A stretch of DNA of 64,000 nt, taken from the NCBI GenBank assembly GCA_030680175.1, contig JAUXWO010000050.1, positions 1 through 64,000 of the forward strand, read 5' to 3'. The stretch is from Vicinamibacterales bacterium (GTDB lineage: Bacteria; Acidobacteriota; Vicinamibacteria; Vicinamibacterales; UBA2999). The notes below the pieces were generated by a model, which saw nothing but the letters and a program-made list of their open reading frames with translations, had not been told where the DNA came from and did not search any database. Of the stretch, positions 11,859 through 21,026 are shown one piece after another. Positions within the stretch are counted from its first letter, which is position 1, and the number at the start of each line of letters is the position of its first letter. Both the position numbers and the translations under genes were made by a program.

Positions 11859-11874
11859 CCGCTGGTCGTTGGGC
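11777..11874 (+). other. attC6
   Basis: GTCGAAC aaagcggtGcagccgacgagccgcg ... cgcggctcgcggctgaccgct ggtc GTTGGGC; arms pair with extrahelical G. Confidence 0.8.
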
Positions 11875-11989
11875 GGACACGAATCGACGAACACGACGAA
11901 TACGAACGGACGCCGCGGCACAGTCACTCGCCCGGCGCGCCCGCGTCGCGAGCGGTTGTGCTTCTGTGTCCGGGTGTCAGCCGGGACGA

Positions 11990-12410
11990 CCGATGGGGGC
12001 AGAGAACGTCGGATATTAGACCGGTCTTCTTCGCGATGCGAGCGAGCATGCGAGGCCCAATCTCCTCGTCATCGTGAAAGGCAAAGAACGAAGTCTGGCC
12101 AGCCATCGCGACTGAGCGTCCGATGCGAGCCGGACACCCGTGTGACCTGCCAGTCAATCCGGATCACGGACTTCGGTGTCGTCTGCGTCTTCTGGCTGAA
12201 CACATCCGGGACCACGGCGGCATCATCGGCCACGTGGTGCACGATCCGCCACGACTGGTCGCGGTCGTTGATGCGAAGGTCGTGACACTGCTTGCCGATG
12301 TCCGGGATCGGTCGCGACTGCGGCAGGGCAAGCGTCGCTCCTTGTTGCAGCCGGCGGAGCAGGAACCCCGCTTCGATGCGCGCCTCGGGGCTGAGCGGAG
12401 GCGACTTCAC
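11990..12410 (-). pseudogene. Chimeric/decayed toxin: HigB-like (Gp49) N-terminus joined to a frameshifted HicA-like segment
   Basis: VKSPPLSPEARIEAGFLLRRLQ...CHDLRINDRDQSWRIVHHV...QKTQTTPKSVI then RIDWQVTRVSGSHRTLSRDGWPDF; FAFHDDEEIGPRMLARIAKKTGL continues in another frame after a one-base T excess. Confidence 0.6.
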
Positions 12411-12505
12411 CTCTCATTTGCGCCAGACAAGGGGCGTGTCAGGAGGCCGCGGCACTGCCAGGCCATGTCGAATCCGACAAACCGTCGCGAAAAAGGCAGC
12501 TCGCA

Positions 12506-12587
12506 GCCTCACCACCGGGTGGAGCCGACGGCTCCTGTGGCAGAATCCCGGCAGGCGGACGCCGCGGCTCACCCGGAGGCGCCAGGC
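12506..12587 (+). other. attC7 (degenerate core sites)
   Basis: GCCTCAC caccgggtgGagccg...cggctcacccgg aggc GCCAGGC; L arms intact with extrahelical G but core AAC/GTT decayed. Confidence 0.55.
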
Positions 12588-12615
12588 CGCAGAGACACCA
12601 ACGAGGATCACGCCA

Positions 12616-13044
12616 ATGATCGCTTCAGTGTTCCCACTGCTCTTCTTAATCGCCGCGATCGTCGTGCTTGGCGTAACAGGGAACCTGTTTGCCACGTCAC
12701 CTCTCGTCATTGCGGCTCAGGTCGCGGCGGTCGGGGTCAGCGTCTGGGCCCGGCGCTCTTTCCAGAGAGGCACGTTTCGCGTGACGGCGACACCTGGCAG
12801 CAGTTCGATCATCAGAGACGGTCCATATCGTCTTGTTCGGCACCCGATGTACTCAGCGGCGCTACTCATGGTGTGGACGGGAGTGGTCAGTCATCTGGCG
12901 GTGATGACCCTCGCGATCGGGATCGCGGTCACCGCAGTGGTGATCACCAGAGTCGTCGCCGAGGAACGGTTGCTTCGCGCGCGATATTCCGAGTACGACG
13001 ACTACACCCGCTCGACGAAGGCGCTGGTGCCGTACGTGTTCTGA
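12616..13044 (+). CDS. Isoprenylcysteine carboxyl methyltransferase / PEMT-family membrane protein
   Basis: SSSIIRDGPYRLVRHPMYSAALL...VAEERLLRARYSEYDDYTRSTKALVPYVF. Confidence 0.82.
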   Translation: MIASVFPLLFLIAAIVVLGVTGNLFATSPLVIAAQVAAVGVSVWARRSFQRGTFRVTATPGSSSIIRDGPYRLVRHPMYSAALLMVWTGVVSHLAVMTLAIGIAVTAVVITRVVAEERLLRARYSEYDDYTRSTKALVPYVF

Positions 13045-13106
13045 CGAGGATCACGTCCGCGGGCACCGAGTGAGACCCCTTCGGCACCAGGCTGGCATGG
13101 CTTCGC

Positions 13107-13970
13107 ATGACCTCACAGAAGCGCCCCCACACCGCGAGAACGCGAGCGATGCCCGCCCTCGTGCCGTATCTCCTGGTGACCTTCGGATGGACGTGGACGA
13201 TCTGGTGGACCGCCGTGTTCGCCGGGCGCGCGTCGGTCGAGGTGCCATTGTCGCTCCTCTTCGTGCTGGGCGGCCTGGGTCCCGCGGCCGGATCGGTCTT
13301 CGTGCTCCGCAGTGCCGATCCGGCGTATCGACGGGAGTTCGTCCGAAGGCTGTGGGATCCGACACGGATCTCTGGCGTGTGGTGGCTCGCCCTGGCGGCC
13401 GTGGCCGTCGTCCCCGCCCTCGCCGGCTACCTGGCGGCGGCTGCCGTCGGTCATCCTCCGATCGCCGCGACCACGGTCACGCTTGGAGCCGTCGCCTTCA
13501 ATGCCGGGTTCGGCCTCGCCGCGGGAGCGGTCGAGGAGCCGGGGTGGCGGGGCGTCGCGCTGGATCTCCTGCGGAGCCGGATGCCCCCCGCTGCGGCGGC
13601 GATCCTCATCGGGATCCCGTGGGCCCTGTGGCATCTCCCGCTGTTCTTCCTGGAGGGCACCTATCAGCACGCCCTTGGGTTCGGGTCAGCGCGGTTCTGG
13701 CTGTTCAATGCCTTCCTGCTGTTGCTGAGCGTTCTCTACGTGTGGCTATGCAGCGGATCTCGCGGGAGCCTCCTGATCGCTGTCCTCGCCCACGCCGGCA
13801 CCAACGTTGCCGGAAGCCTGATTCCGCAGGATACTCTGTCGGACTCATTCAGGATTGTGTTCACCCTGCTCGCCGTTGTCGTCGTCTGGCTCACCCGCGG
13901 ACATCTCAACGTTCGCGACGACGTGGGCCGGCCTGCTGTGCCCGGACTCGATGCACGCTCTCGCGGATAG
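13107..13970 (+). CDS. CPBP-family intramembrane glutamic endopeptidase
   Basis: EEPGWRGVALDLL, GIPWALWHLPLFF, LAHAGTNVAGS motifs. Confidence 0.88.
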   Translation: MTSQKRPHTARTRAMPALVPYLLVTFGWTWTIWWTAVFAGRASVEVPLSLLFVLGGLGPAAGSVFVLRSADPAYRREFVRRLWDPTRISGVWWLALAAVAVVPALAGYLAAAAVGHPPIAATTVTLGAVAFNAGFGLAAGAVEEPGWRGVALDLLRSRMPPAAAAILIGIPWALWHLPLFFLEGTYQHALGFGSARFWLFNAFLLLLSVLYVWLCSGSRGSLLIAVLAHAGTNVAGSLIPQDTLSDSFRIVFTLLAVVVVWLTRGHLNVRDDVGRPAVPGLDARSRG

Positions 13971-14013
13971 CTGGGCATCCACACGAATCGACCCCCACGA
14001 ACTCGGACATCGC

Positions 14014-14415
14014 ATGAGTAACCCCACCACGTTCGCCCGCCGCGTGTTCTTCTGGTCCGGTGTGTACGGCATTCTGGTCCTGCTGCCGCAGTACCTCATC
14101 GAACTGGGCGTCGGTCCTCCCCTGGCCGCCCCGATCACGAGGCCGGAGCACTTCTACGGCTTCGTCGGCGTCGCCCTGGCATGGCAGGTCGTGTTCCTCG
14201 TCATTGCACGGGACGTGCGACGCTATCGCCTCATGATGCTCCCCTCGATTCTCGAGAAGCTGGCGTTTGGACTGCCCGTGCTGCTGCTCTTCGCGACGGG
14301 TCGCGTGGGGAGCGACGTGCTGCTGTTCGGTTGCCTTGACCTTGTGCTCGGCACGTTGTTCCTGGTCTCATTCGTCAAGACACGCGACGTCCAGGCCGGC
14401 GGCGCGACACGCTAG
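14014..14415 (+). CDS. Small multi-pass membrane hypothetical protein
   Basis: MSNPTTFARRVFFWSGVYGILVLLPQYLIELGVGPP... hydrophobic segments. Confidence 0.6.
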   Translation: MSNPTTFARRVFFWSGVYGILVLLPQYLIELGVGPPLAAPITRPEHFYGFVGVALAWQVVFLVIARDVRRYRLMMLPSILEKLAFGLPVLLLFATGRVGSDVLLFGCLDLVLGTLFLVSFVKTRDVQAGGATR

Positions 14416-14504
14416 CCGTTTCAGGCGGAACCCGTCCTCCCTCACCGCTCCGGCACCCGCCACAGGTGCACGGGGCGGAGTATGATGGCCGGCGGGAAGA
14501 GGCC

Positions 14505-14546
14505 CTCGGCTCTCGGCTTTCGGCTTCCGGCTATCAGCTTTCGGCG
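14505..14546. repeat. Heptameric array CTCGGCT-type (6 units) in the 5' UTR of the TPR gene
   Basis: CTCGGCT CTCGGCT TTCGGCT TCCGGCT ATCAGCT TTCGGCG. Confidence 0.8.
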
Positions 14547-14566
14547 CAAAAGGAGAGGGAGACACC

Positions 14567-16192
14567 ATGGGTTCGCGTCTGATGATGACGGTGGTCGTGG
14601 GGTTGCTGCTGGCGCTGCCGGTGACGGCGGCGGCGCAGCATGACGCACACGGCGGCGCCCCGGCGCCCGCGAGCCCGGCGGGCGAACTGCCCGACTACGT
14701 GGCCACACCGATCGCACTCCACCCGAAGGCCCTCGGTCCGTTCACGCGGCCCATCTCGTCGACCAATGCCGAGGCGCAGGCCTTCTTCGATCAGGGCATG
14801 CAGATGATGTACGCCTTCGCGCGCCTCGACGCCATCCGGTCGTTCCGCGAGGCGTGGAAGCGCGACCCGGACTGCGCCATCTGCTACTGGGGCGAAGGCT
14901 GGGCCTGGGGGTCGTACCTGAACGGGCCCATGACCGCCGACCAGTCGCCCTTCGCCTACGCCGCCACGCAGAAGGCCCTCGCGCTGCGGGCGAAGGCGAC
15001 GCCGAACGAACAGGCGTTCATCGATGCGCTCGCCGTCCGCTACGTCAAGGACTTCAACGCCGACACGCGCGTGGAGCAGGACCGCGCCTACGCCGAGGCG
15101 ATGCGGACGGTCGCCGAGCGCTACCCCGACGACCTCGACGCCGGCACGCTCTACGCCGATGCGCTCTTCCTGCTCGAGCCGCGCCGCGGCCGCCGCGACA
15201 TCAACGCAGACAGCATCAAGCGGCTGCACGGCGAACTCGAACGCGTCCTCGCCATGGACATCCGCCACCCCGGCGCGTGCCATCTCTACGTGCACGCGAC
15301 CGAGTCGACGGTGCGCCCCGAGAAGGCCGCCGCGTGCGCCGAGCTCCTCGAGGACTCCATTCCCGGCGCGAGCCACATCAACCACATGCCGTCGCACACG
15401 TTCAACGTGATGGGGCGGTGGGCCGACTCGGTGCGCGGCAACACCAAGGCCTGGCACTCGGACCTGAAGGCGGAGATCGGGGAAGGCTTCGCCATCTACC
15501 CGTCGCACAACCTGCACATGCTGCTCTTCGCCGCCTCGATGGACGGCCAGGGCGCCGTGGCCATCCAGGCGGGCAAGGACTACGCGAAGCTCACCGACGA
15601 CACGATGTACCACGTGCTGACGCTCGTGCGCTTCGGCCGCTTCGACGAGGTCCCGGCCGTGACGGCACGGCCCGAGCGCGACATCCCGGCCGGCATGTGG
15701 GACTTCGCGCAGGGGTACGCGAAGCTGCGTGAGGGCGACGTCACGTTTGCCCGCGCCTACCTCGCGCGCGTGACGAAGGCCGCCGAGACGTCCACGCAGA
15801 ACTTCCGCGCCCATCCGGCGCGCGTCCTCCTCGGCATCGTCGGGGGCATCCTCGAGGGCGAGATCCTGCGCCAGGAGGGCGACCTGCCCGGCGCGATCGC
15901 CGTGTTCGAACGGGCGGTGTCGCTCTTCGATGAGTTGGAGTACGACGAGCCCGAGCCGCTGCCCTTCGCCGCACGCCACTGGCTGGGCGCGGCGCTGCTG
16001 GAGGCCGAACGCTTCGCGGACGCCGAGCGCGTCTACCGCGACAGCCTCACGGCGCATCCGCACAACGGCTGGTCGCTCTACGGGCTGCAGCGCGCGCTGG
16101 CCGCGCAGGGCAAGCCGACGGCCGAGGTCGACGCCGATCTCGAAAAGGCGTGGGCACGGTCCGATACCTGGCTGCGCGGCTCTCGCTTCTGA
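14567..16192 (+). CDS. TPR-repeat secreted protein
   Basis: Signal peptide; EAQAFFDQGMQMMYAFARLDAIRSFREAWKRDPDCAICYWGEG...; aaggag RBS. Confidence 0.85.
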   Translation: MGSRLMMTVVVGLLLALPVTAAAQHDAHGGAPAPASPAGELPDYVATPIALHPKALGPFTRPISSTNAEAQAFFDQGMQMMYAFARLDAIRSFREAWKRDPDCAICYWGEGWAWGSYLNGPMTADQSPFAYAATQKALALRAKATPNEQAFIDALAVRYVKDFNADTRVEQDRAYAEAMRTVAERYPDDLDAGTLYADALFLLEPRRGRRDINADSIKRLHGELERVLAMDIRHPGACHLYVHATESTVRPEKAAACAELLEDSIPGASHINHMPSHTFNVMGRWADSVRGNTKAWHSDLKAEIGEGFAIYPSHNLHMLLFAASMDGQGAVAIQAGKDYAKLTDDTMYHVLTLVRFGRFDEVPAVTARPERDIPAGMWDFAQGYAKLREGDVTFARAYLARVTKAAETSTQNFRAHPARVLLGIVGGILEGEILRQEGDLPGAIAVFERAVSLFDELEYDEPEPLPFAARHWLGAALLEAERFADAERVYRDSLTAHPHNGWSLYGLQRALAAQGKPTAEVDADLEKAWARSDTWLRGSRF

Positions 16193-16197
16193 GATTC

Positions 16198-16228
16198 GGG
16201 GTCGGGGTGGTCGTCGCCCCGACCCCTC
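16198..16228. terminator. GC hairpin between convergent genes
   Basis: ggggtcgggg...ccccgacccc. Confidence 0.55.
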
Positions 16229-16243
16229 CCCCCCCGCCCCCGG

Positions 16244-17545
16244 CTACTGCTTGCGGACCACGCCGCCCTGCATGACGAAGCTGACCTTCATCATCGCGCG
16301 GATGTCGGTGAGCGGGTCGCCGGGGACGGCCACGAGGTCGGCGATCTTGCCGGCCTCGACCGTGCCGAGCTCGTCCTCCATGTCGATCAGCCGCGCGGCC
16401 TCGAGCGTCGCCGACTGAATCGCCTTCATCGCCGGCATCCCCGCTTCGACCATGTAGGCGAACTCCAGCGCGTTGGCGCCGTGCGGCGCCACGCCCTGGT
16501 CGGTGCCGAACGCGATCTTCACGCCCGCCTTCCAGGCGCGGGCGAACGTGTCCTGGATCTGGGGCCCGATCGCCGCCGCCTTCGGCCGCACGATCTCGGG
16601 GAAGTACCCGTCGATCTGCGCCATCTCGGCGACGAACTTCCCGGCGCTGATCGTCGGCACGTAGTAGGTGCCGCGCGTCTTCATCTCCTCCATGATCTCC
16701 GGCGTCATGTAGGTGCCGTGGTCGATCGAGTGGACCCCGGCGCGGACCGCGCGCATCATGCCCTCGGCGCCGTGCGCGTGCGCGGCCACCTTCATGCCGT
16801 AGTCGCGCGCCGTCTCGACGACCGCGGCCAGCTCCGCCTCCGTGAAGAGCGGCGCGTCGCCGCTCTTCGCGAGGCTTAGCACGCCGCCGGTCGACGCAAT
16901 CTTGATGAGGTCGGCGCCGTCCTTGTAGCGCTGGCGGACCGCCGCCCGCATCGCATCGGGGCCATCCGCGATCCCGGGCAGGATGGGCCGCAGCGCCTCC
17001 TGCAGCTCGCTGGCGAGGCCGTTGGTCCCATCCCCGTGCCCGCCCGTCGTCGTCACGCCCCCGGCGCCGATGATGCGCGGCCCCGTGATCCAGCCCTTGG
17101 TGACGGCATCGCGCAGCGCGAGATTCAGCTTCTGGCCGGCCCCCAGGTCGCGGACCGTGGTGAACCCCGCCATCAGCGTGCGCTCCATGTAGGTCGTGGC
17201 GCGCAGCGCCGTGTCGGCCGGATTCATGAAGAACCCTTCCGCGTAGCTCGCCGGCGACGACTGGCTCGTGATGTGGACGTGCATGTCCATGAGCCCCGGC
17301 ATCAGCGTCGCATTGCGCAGGTCGATGACGGTGTCGCCCGCGGCGGGCGCGGCGTAGCCGTCCACGACCCGCGCGATGCGGGTGCCGTCCACCACGACGG
17401 TCACCGCGGTCCGCACCGTGTCCGCGCGCCCGTCAATCAGCCGGCCCGCATGAATCAGGATGTCGGCCGCGGCCGTCGCCGGCACCGCCACCGCCAGCAG
17501 CCCCGCCGCCGCCGTTGCCCACACCCGCCTCGTCACTCCACGCAT
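16244..17545 (-). CDS. Amidohydrolase family protein (Xaa-Pro dipeptidase/imidazolonepropionase-like)
   Basis: [38 protein letters not shown]..., [31 protein letters not shown]. Confidence 0.9.
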   Translation of the reverse strand: MRGVTRRVWATAAAGLLAVAVPATAAADILIHAGRLIDGRADTVRTAVTVVVDGTRIARVVDGYAAPAAGDTVIDLRNATLMPGLMDMHVHITSQSSPASYAEGFFMNPADTALRATTYMERTLMAGFTTVRDLGAGQKLNLALRDAVTKGWITGPRIIGAGGVTTTGGHGDGTNGLASELQEALRPILPGIADGPDAMRAAVRQRYKDGADLIKIASTGGVLSLAKSGDAPLFTEAELAAVVETARDYGMKVAAHAHGAEGMMRAVRAGVHSIDHGTYMTPEIMEEMKTRGTYYVPTISAGKFVAEMAQIDGYFPEIVRPKAAAIGPQIQDTFARAWKAGVKIAFGTDQGVAPHGANALEFAYMVEAGMPAMKAIQSATLEAARLIDMEDELGTVEAGKIADLVAVPGDPLTDIRAMMKVSFVMQGGVVRKQ

Positions 17546-17577
17546 GCGCTGTCCTCCATCCCGAATGTCACCTGGCG

Positions 17578-17631
17578 AAGTGGCTCGACCGACGAGGCAC
17601 TCCCAGCGCATCATCAACAACGCTCCCCTAG
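17578..17631 (-). repeat. Internally deleted copy (D) of the ~103 bp CTAG element
   Basis: tggctcgaccgacgaggcactcccagcgc + atcatcaacaacgctcccctag matches both ends of the 34196/36803 element. Confidence 0.55.
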
Positions 17632-18872
17632 CCGGCCGTCGATGGACGCCCGGCGCTCAGCACGTCGACGACGCGGTCGATATCCTCGTCAGTGTTGAAC
17701 ACGGATACCGACAAACGCAACCGGCTCTCGTTGCCGACCACGGTCGCGGTGACCCTGCCCGCCTGCAGCGCCTTCGCCGTGGCCGCGGCGTCCCTCAGGC
17801 CAAACGCCACGATCGGCGTCGCCGTGCCGGCGGGCGTGAGCGGCGTGTAGCCGAGCGGCGGCAGCTCGCGCTGCAGGCGATCGGTCAGGCGCTGTGCGTG
17901 CGTCCGGATCCGCTCGACGCCAAGCGCCTGCACGTAGTCGATGCCCGACGACACCATCGACGCCAGCAGCACGGCGATCCCGCCGGCCTCGTACATCGCC
18001 GCGCCCGGCAACGCTTCCCACGTCATCTCGGCCCGGTTGAAGTTCGTGATCTGGCGGTGCCCATACCGGGTCGTCGGCAGCACCGTGCCCTGCAGGTCCT
18101 CGCGCACGTAGAGGAACCCGAAGCCGCGCTCCCCCATCAGCCACTTGTAGGTGCCGGCCGAGGCGAAGTCGATGCCCATCTCGCGCACGTCGACCGGCAC
18201 GGCGCCGACCGCCTGGATGATGTCGGCGAACACGAGCGCGCCGCGGTCGTGCGCGATCCGGCTGATGGCCCGGCAGTCGTGCAGGTAGCCGTTGACGTTC
18301 GACACGAGCGCCAGCGACACGAGGCGCGTCTCACGGTCGATCGCGCGGTCCATGTCGTTGACGTCGATCTTCCAGTCGCGGTGCTTGACGATGCGGAGTT
18401 CGACGCCCTGCTTCTCGAGTTCCTTGAAGAGGTAGAACGACGAGGTGAAGTGCAGCTCGTCGATGACGACGTTGCCGCCCTTCGCCGGCAGGTCGAGGCC
18501 GAGGATGACGATGTTCTCGCCGTCGGAGGTGCTCGAGACGAAGGCGATCTCGTTGGCGGTGGCGCCGATGAGCGCCCCGTACTTCGCCTTCAACTCCGTC
18601 TGACGGGCCACGTTGAAGTCCGCACGGCCCTCGCCCGGGCCGCGCAGCCGGTAGGCCAGCCCCTGCTCGACCGCGCGTGCGGCGAACGTCCCCACCGGGT
18701 GGAGCGCCGCGCTGTTCATGTACGTCTCGGCGCTCGCCAGCGGGAAATCGGCGCGCACCGACGCCGGGAAGACCGCCCCGGGCGCGGACTGCGCGACACC
18801 GGCCAGAAGCGGGCGGGCCGACAGGGCCAGCGCCCCCGTGCTTGCGAGAAACGCGCGGCGATCGAGCTTCAT
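17628..18872 (-). CDS. Aminotransferase class V (PLP-dependent), Tat-like signal
   Basis: [23 protein letters not shown]...; [46 protein letters not shown]...[11 protein letters not shown]. Confidence 0.9.
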   Translation of the reverse strand: MKLDRRAFLASTGALALSARPLLAGVAQSAPGAVFPASVRADFPLASAETYMNSAALHPVGTFAARAVEQGLAYRLRGPGEGRADFNVARQTELKAKYGALIGATANEIAFVSSTSDGENIVILGLDLPAKGGNVVIDELHFTSSFYLFKELEKQGVELRIVKHRDWKIDVNDMDRAIDRETRLVSLALVSNVNGYLHDCRAISRIAHDRGALVFADIIQAVGAVPVDVREMGIDFASAGTYKWLMGERGFGFLYVREDLQGTVLPTTRYGHRQITNFNRAEMTWEALPGAAMYEAGGIAVLLASMVSSGIDYVQALGVERIRTHAQRLTDRLQRELPPLGYTPLTPAGTATPIVAFGLRDAAATAKALQAGRVTATVVGNESRLRLSVSVFNTDEDIDRVVDVLSAGRPSTAG

Positions 18873-18917
18873 GGGACCTCCGGGGATGGTGAGGGGATTA
18901 TAGGGGGATCTCAGAGG

Positions 18918-19022
18918 GTAGTGGGTAGTGGGTAGTGGGTAGTGGGTAGTGGGTGGTGGGTGGTGGGTGGTGGGTGGTGGGTGGTGAGTCGTGGGTCGTG
19001 GGTCGTGGGTGGTGGGTCGTGG
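18918..19022 (+). repeat. Heptameric array GTAGTGG/GTGGTGG/GTCGTGG, 15 units; repeated G3N4 (G-quadruplex-like)
   Basis: Fifteen consecutive 7-mers read directly, giving regularly spaced GGG tracts on the + strand in a divergent promoter region. Confidence 0.95.
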
Positions 19023-19052
19023 GCGTACCTGCCTTGTGGCACAATCGGCGGA

Positions 19053-19922
19053 ATGGAGAGCCGTTCCGCTTTGCTTCGCCTGCGATTCCTGCTTTTCGTG
19101 CTGGCAACGGTGCTGGGCGTGGCCGCGGCCACGCCTGCCTACGCACAACCTGACGAGGAGGGCTGCGCCGATCACCCGCTCTTCTCGCGGATGCCCGGCT
19201 TCTACCTGTCGTCGTGCGAGGACCAGGAGTTCAGCGCGCACACCTTCTATCTCGACGACGACGAACGCCGCGTGGAAGGACGGTACTGGCGTCTGGATTT
19301 CTGGATCAAGGACGGCCTGAAGGCGCCCGGACCGCTCCAGATCGGGCGCAACTACTGGAACCTGATGGCCGCGCGCGGCGGCACGCGCCTTCACGAGTCC
19401 CTGGAGGCGGGGGGCGGCACGCTCGTCGCCTCCATGCCCGGCCCGAACCGCACCGGCACCGTCTGGCTCGAAGTGTCGGTCTCGAACAGCGGCGAGGCCT
19501 ACACCCTGACGGTCGTGCAGGAAGCCGGCATGCGTCAGGACGTGACGCTGTCGGCCGCGGAACTGGCCGAGGCGCTCGCGCGCGACGGCACGATCACGCT
19601 GCGCAACATCCTGTTCGATACCGGCAAGGCGACGCTGACCGCCGGCTCCACGCAGGCGCTCGACGCCGTCGTCGAACTGCTGCGCCGTGACACGGCGCTG
19701 CGACTGCTCGTGCAGGGGCACACCGACAACGTCGGGAACCCCGCCGCGAACCTGACGCTGTCCGCCGACCGCGCCCGCGCGGTGAAGGCCTATCTCGTGT
19801 CCGCCGGCATCGATGCCGGGCGCCTGGATACGGCGGGCCTCGGGGACGCGCAGCCCGTCGCCGACAACGCCACCGAGGACGGCCGCGCGCAGAATCGCCG
19901 CGTCGTGCTGGTCAGGCAGTAG
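19053..19922 (+). CDS. OmpA-family outer membrane protein
   Basis: Signal peptide; C-terminal ILFDTGKATLTAGSTQALDAVVELL...LLVQGHTDNVGNPAANLTLSADRARAVKAYLVSAGI. Confidence 0.92.
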   Translation: MESRSALLRLRFLLFVLATVLGVAAATPAYAQPDEEGCADHPLFSRMPGFYLSSCEDQEFSAHTFYLDDDERRVEGRYWRLDFWIKDGLKAPGPLQIGRNYWNLMAARGGTRLHESLEAGGGTLVASMPGPNRTGTVWLEVSVSNSGEAYTLTVVQEAGMRQDVTLSAAELAEALARDGTITLRNILFDTGKATLTAGSTQALDAVVELLRRDTALRLLVQGHTDNVGNPAANLTLSADRARAVKAYLVSAGIDAGRLDTAGLGDAQPVADNATEDGRAQNRRVVLVRQ

Positions 19923-19925
19923 CCG

Positions 19926-20957
19926 TCACGGCGCCGCGGCCCGCGGCACAGGGCGATGCTCCGGCGCACGCCCGAAGACTTCCGCCAGAAGGGCGCGGGC
20001 ATCGACGCGGCGGTCGCGTGAGCGGTCGACCCACGCGACCGGCGGCTGCCCCCCGGTGAGGCGCACGCCCCAGACGGGTTCGTACGTCATCGCGCTTCCC
20101 GAGTAGCGCGCGTCGCCGAAGGTCGTCTCGCCCGTCAGCCCGGCCGCGACCCATCCGCCGGTGAAGTGCGCGAATCGCTCGAGGTCACGCGCGATGCGCG
20201 CATCCCCACCGGCGGCGGCGACCAGCGTCTTCGGCGGCGTGACCGCGTGCGCGTAGCCGGGGCTCCACGTCGGCTCGCCCCACCATGGGACGCGCAGGCG
20301 GTCGACGTGGACCTGGCCGCCGGCCTCGTAGAGCGAGCGCCACACGAGATTCGTGGTGAAGCCAGGCAGCACCGCCGCGCGCGCCGGCGCGTGTCCCCGT
20401 GCCGCCGCGAGCCGGGCCTGGACCTCGCTCGCGCGCGCGTGCTGGATCGCACCGATGCCGAGGTAGCCGGCGCAGAGCGCGAGCGCCACCGCCGCGGCCC
20501 CCGCGCGGTCACGCCGCACTGTCAGCACGACGCCGGCCAGCAGGATCAGCGTGAACAGCGGATCAACGATCGAGATCACGTTCCAGGCGACGCGCGCCTC
20601 GGTGAAGGGCCAGTACAACCGCGTGCCCCATGTGGTGCACGCATCGAGCACGCCGTGCGTCGCGTAGCCGGCCGTCGTCGCGAGAAGCCAGAGGCGCCAC
20701 TGCGGGCGGTGTCTTCGCTGCAGCAGCCATGGAAGCGCGGCGATGGCGCCGCCGATGGGGATGAAGGCCAGCGCGTGCGTGAAGTGGCGGTGGAACTCGG
20801 CATAGAGAAGCGGATCCGCACTGCTGCGGATGAGGGCATCCGCGTCGGGCAGCAGCGCGCCCACGGCGCCAGGCAGCAGCGCCGCGCGGCCGAGCGGACG
20901 CGCGGCGATGAGGCGCGCAGCGGCGGCGCCCGTAAGGGCGTGCGTGAAGGGATCCAC
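19926..20957 (-). CDS. YdjM/LexA-binding type inner-membrane metal-dependent hydrolase
   Basis: MDPFTHALTGAAAARLIA...PDADALIRSSADPLLYAEFHRHFTHALAFIPIGG...THGVLDACTTWGTRLYWPF; GTG start. Confidence 0.88.
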   Translation of the reverse strand: MDPFTHALTGAAAARLIAARPLGRAALLPGAVGALLPDADALIRSSADPLLYAEFHRHFTHALAFIPIGGAIAALPWLLQRRHRPQWRLWLLATTAGYATHGVLDACTTWGTRLYWPFTEARVAWNVISIVDPLFTLILLAGVVLTVRRDRAGAAAVALALCAGYLGIGAIQHARASEVQARLAAARGHAPARAAVLPGFTTNLVWRSLYEAGGQVHVDRLRVPWWGEPTWSPGYAHAVTPPKTLVAAAGGDARIARDLERFAHFTGGWVAAGLTGETTFGDARYSGSAMTYEPVWGVRLTGGQPPVAWVDRSRDRRVDARALLAEVFGRAPEHRPVPRAAAP

Positions 20958-20958
20958 T

Positions 20959-20979
20959 GGCTCTCGGCTCTTGGCTCCC
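20959..20979. repeat. Short heptameric array GGCTCTC (3 units), same family as 14505 and 31661
   Basis: GGCTCTC GGCTCTT GGCTCCC. Confidence 0.6.
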
Positions 20980-21026
20980 GATGATTGTAAAGCGACGCCG
21001 GCCTCGCCGTGCGCACCGCCGCCGTC

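Noticed and set aside
13971-14013. Additional attC between CPBP and the next membrane protein
   Set aside because: No core-site pair or pairing arms could be found.
5166-14415. Prophage or integrative element at tRNA-Thr
   Set aside because: No tyrosine integrase, phage structural gene or tRNA 3'-end duplication seen; attC sites explain the region better.
18873-19721. N-terminal extension of the aminotransferase ORF
   Set aside because: Reads through the GTAGTGG repeat and the antisense of the OmpA gene.
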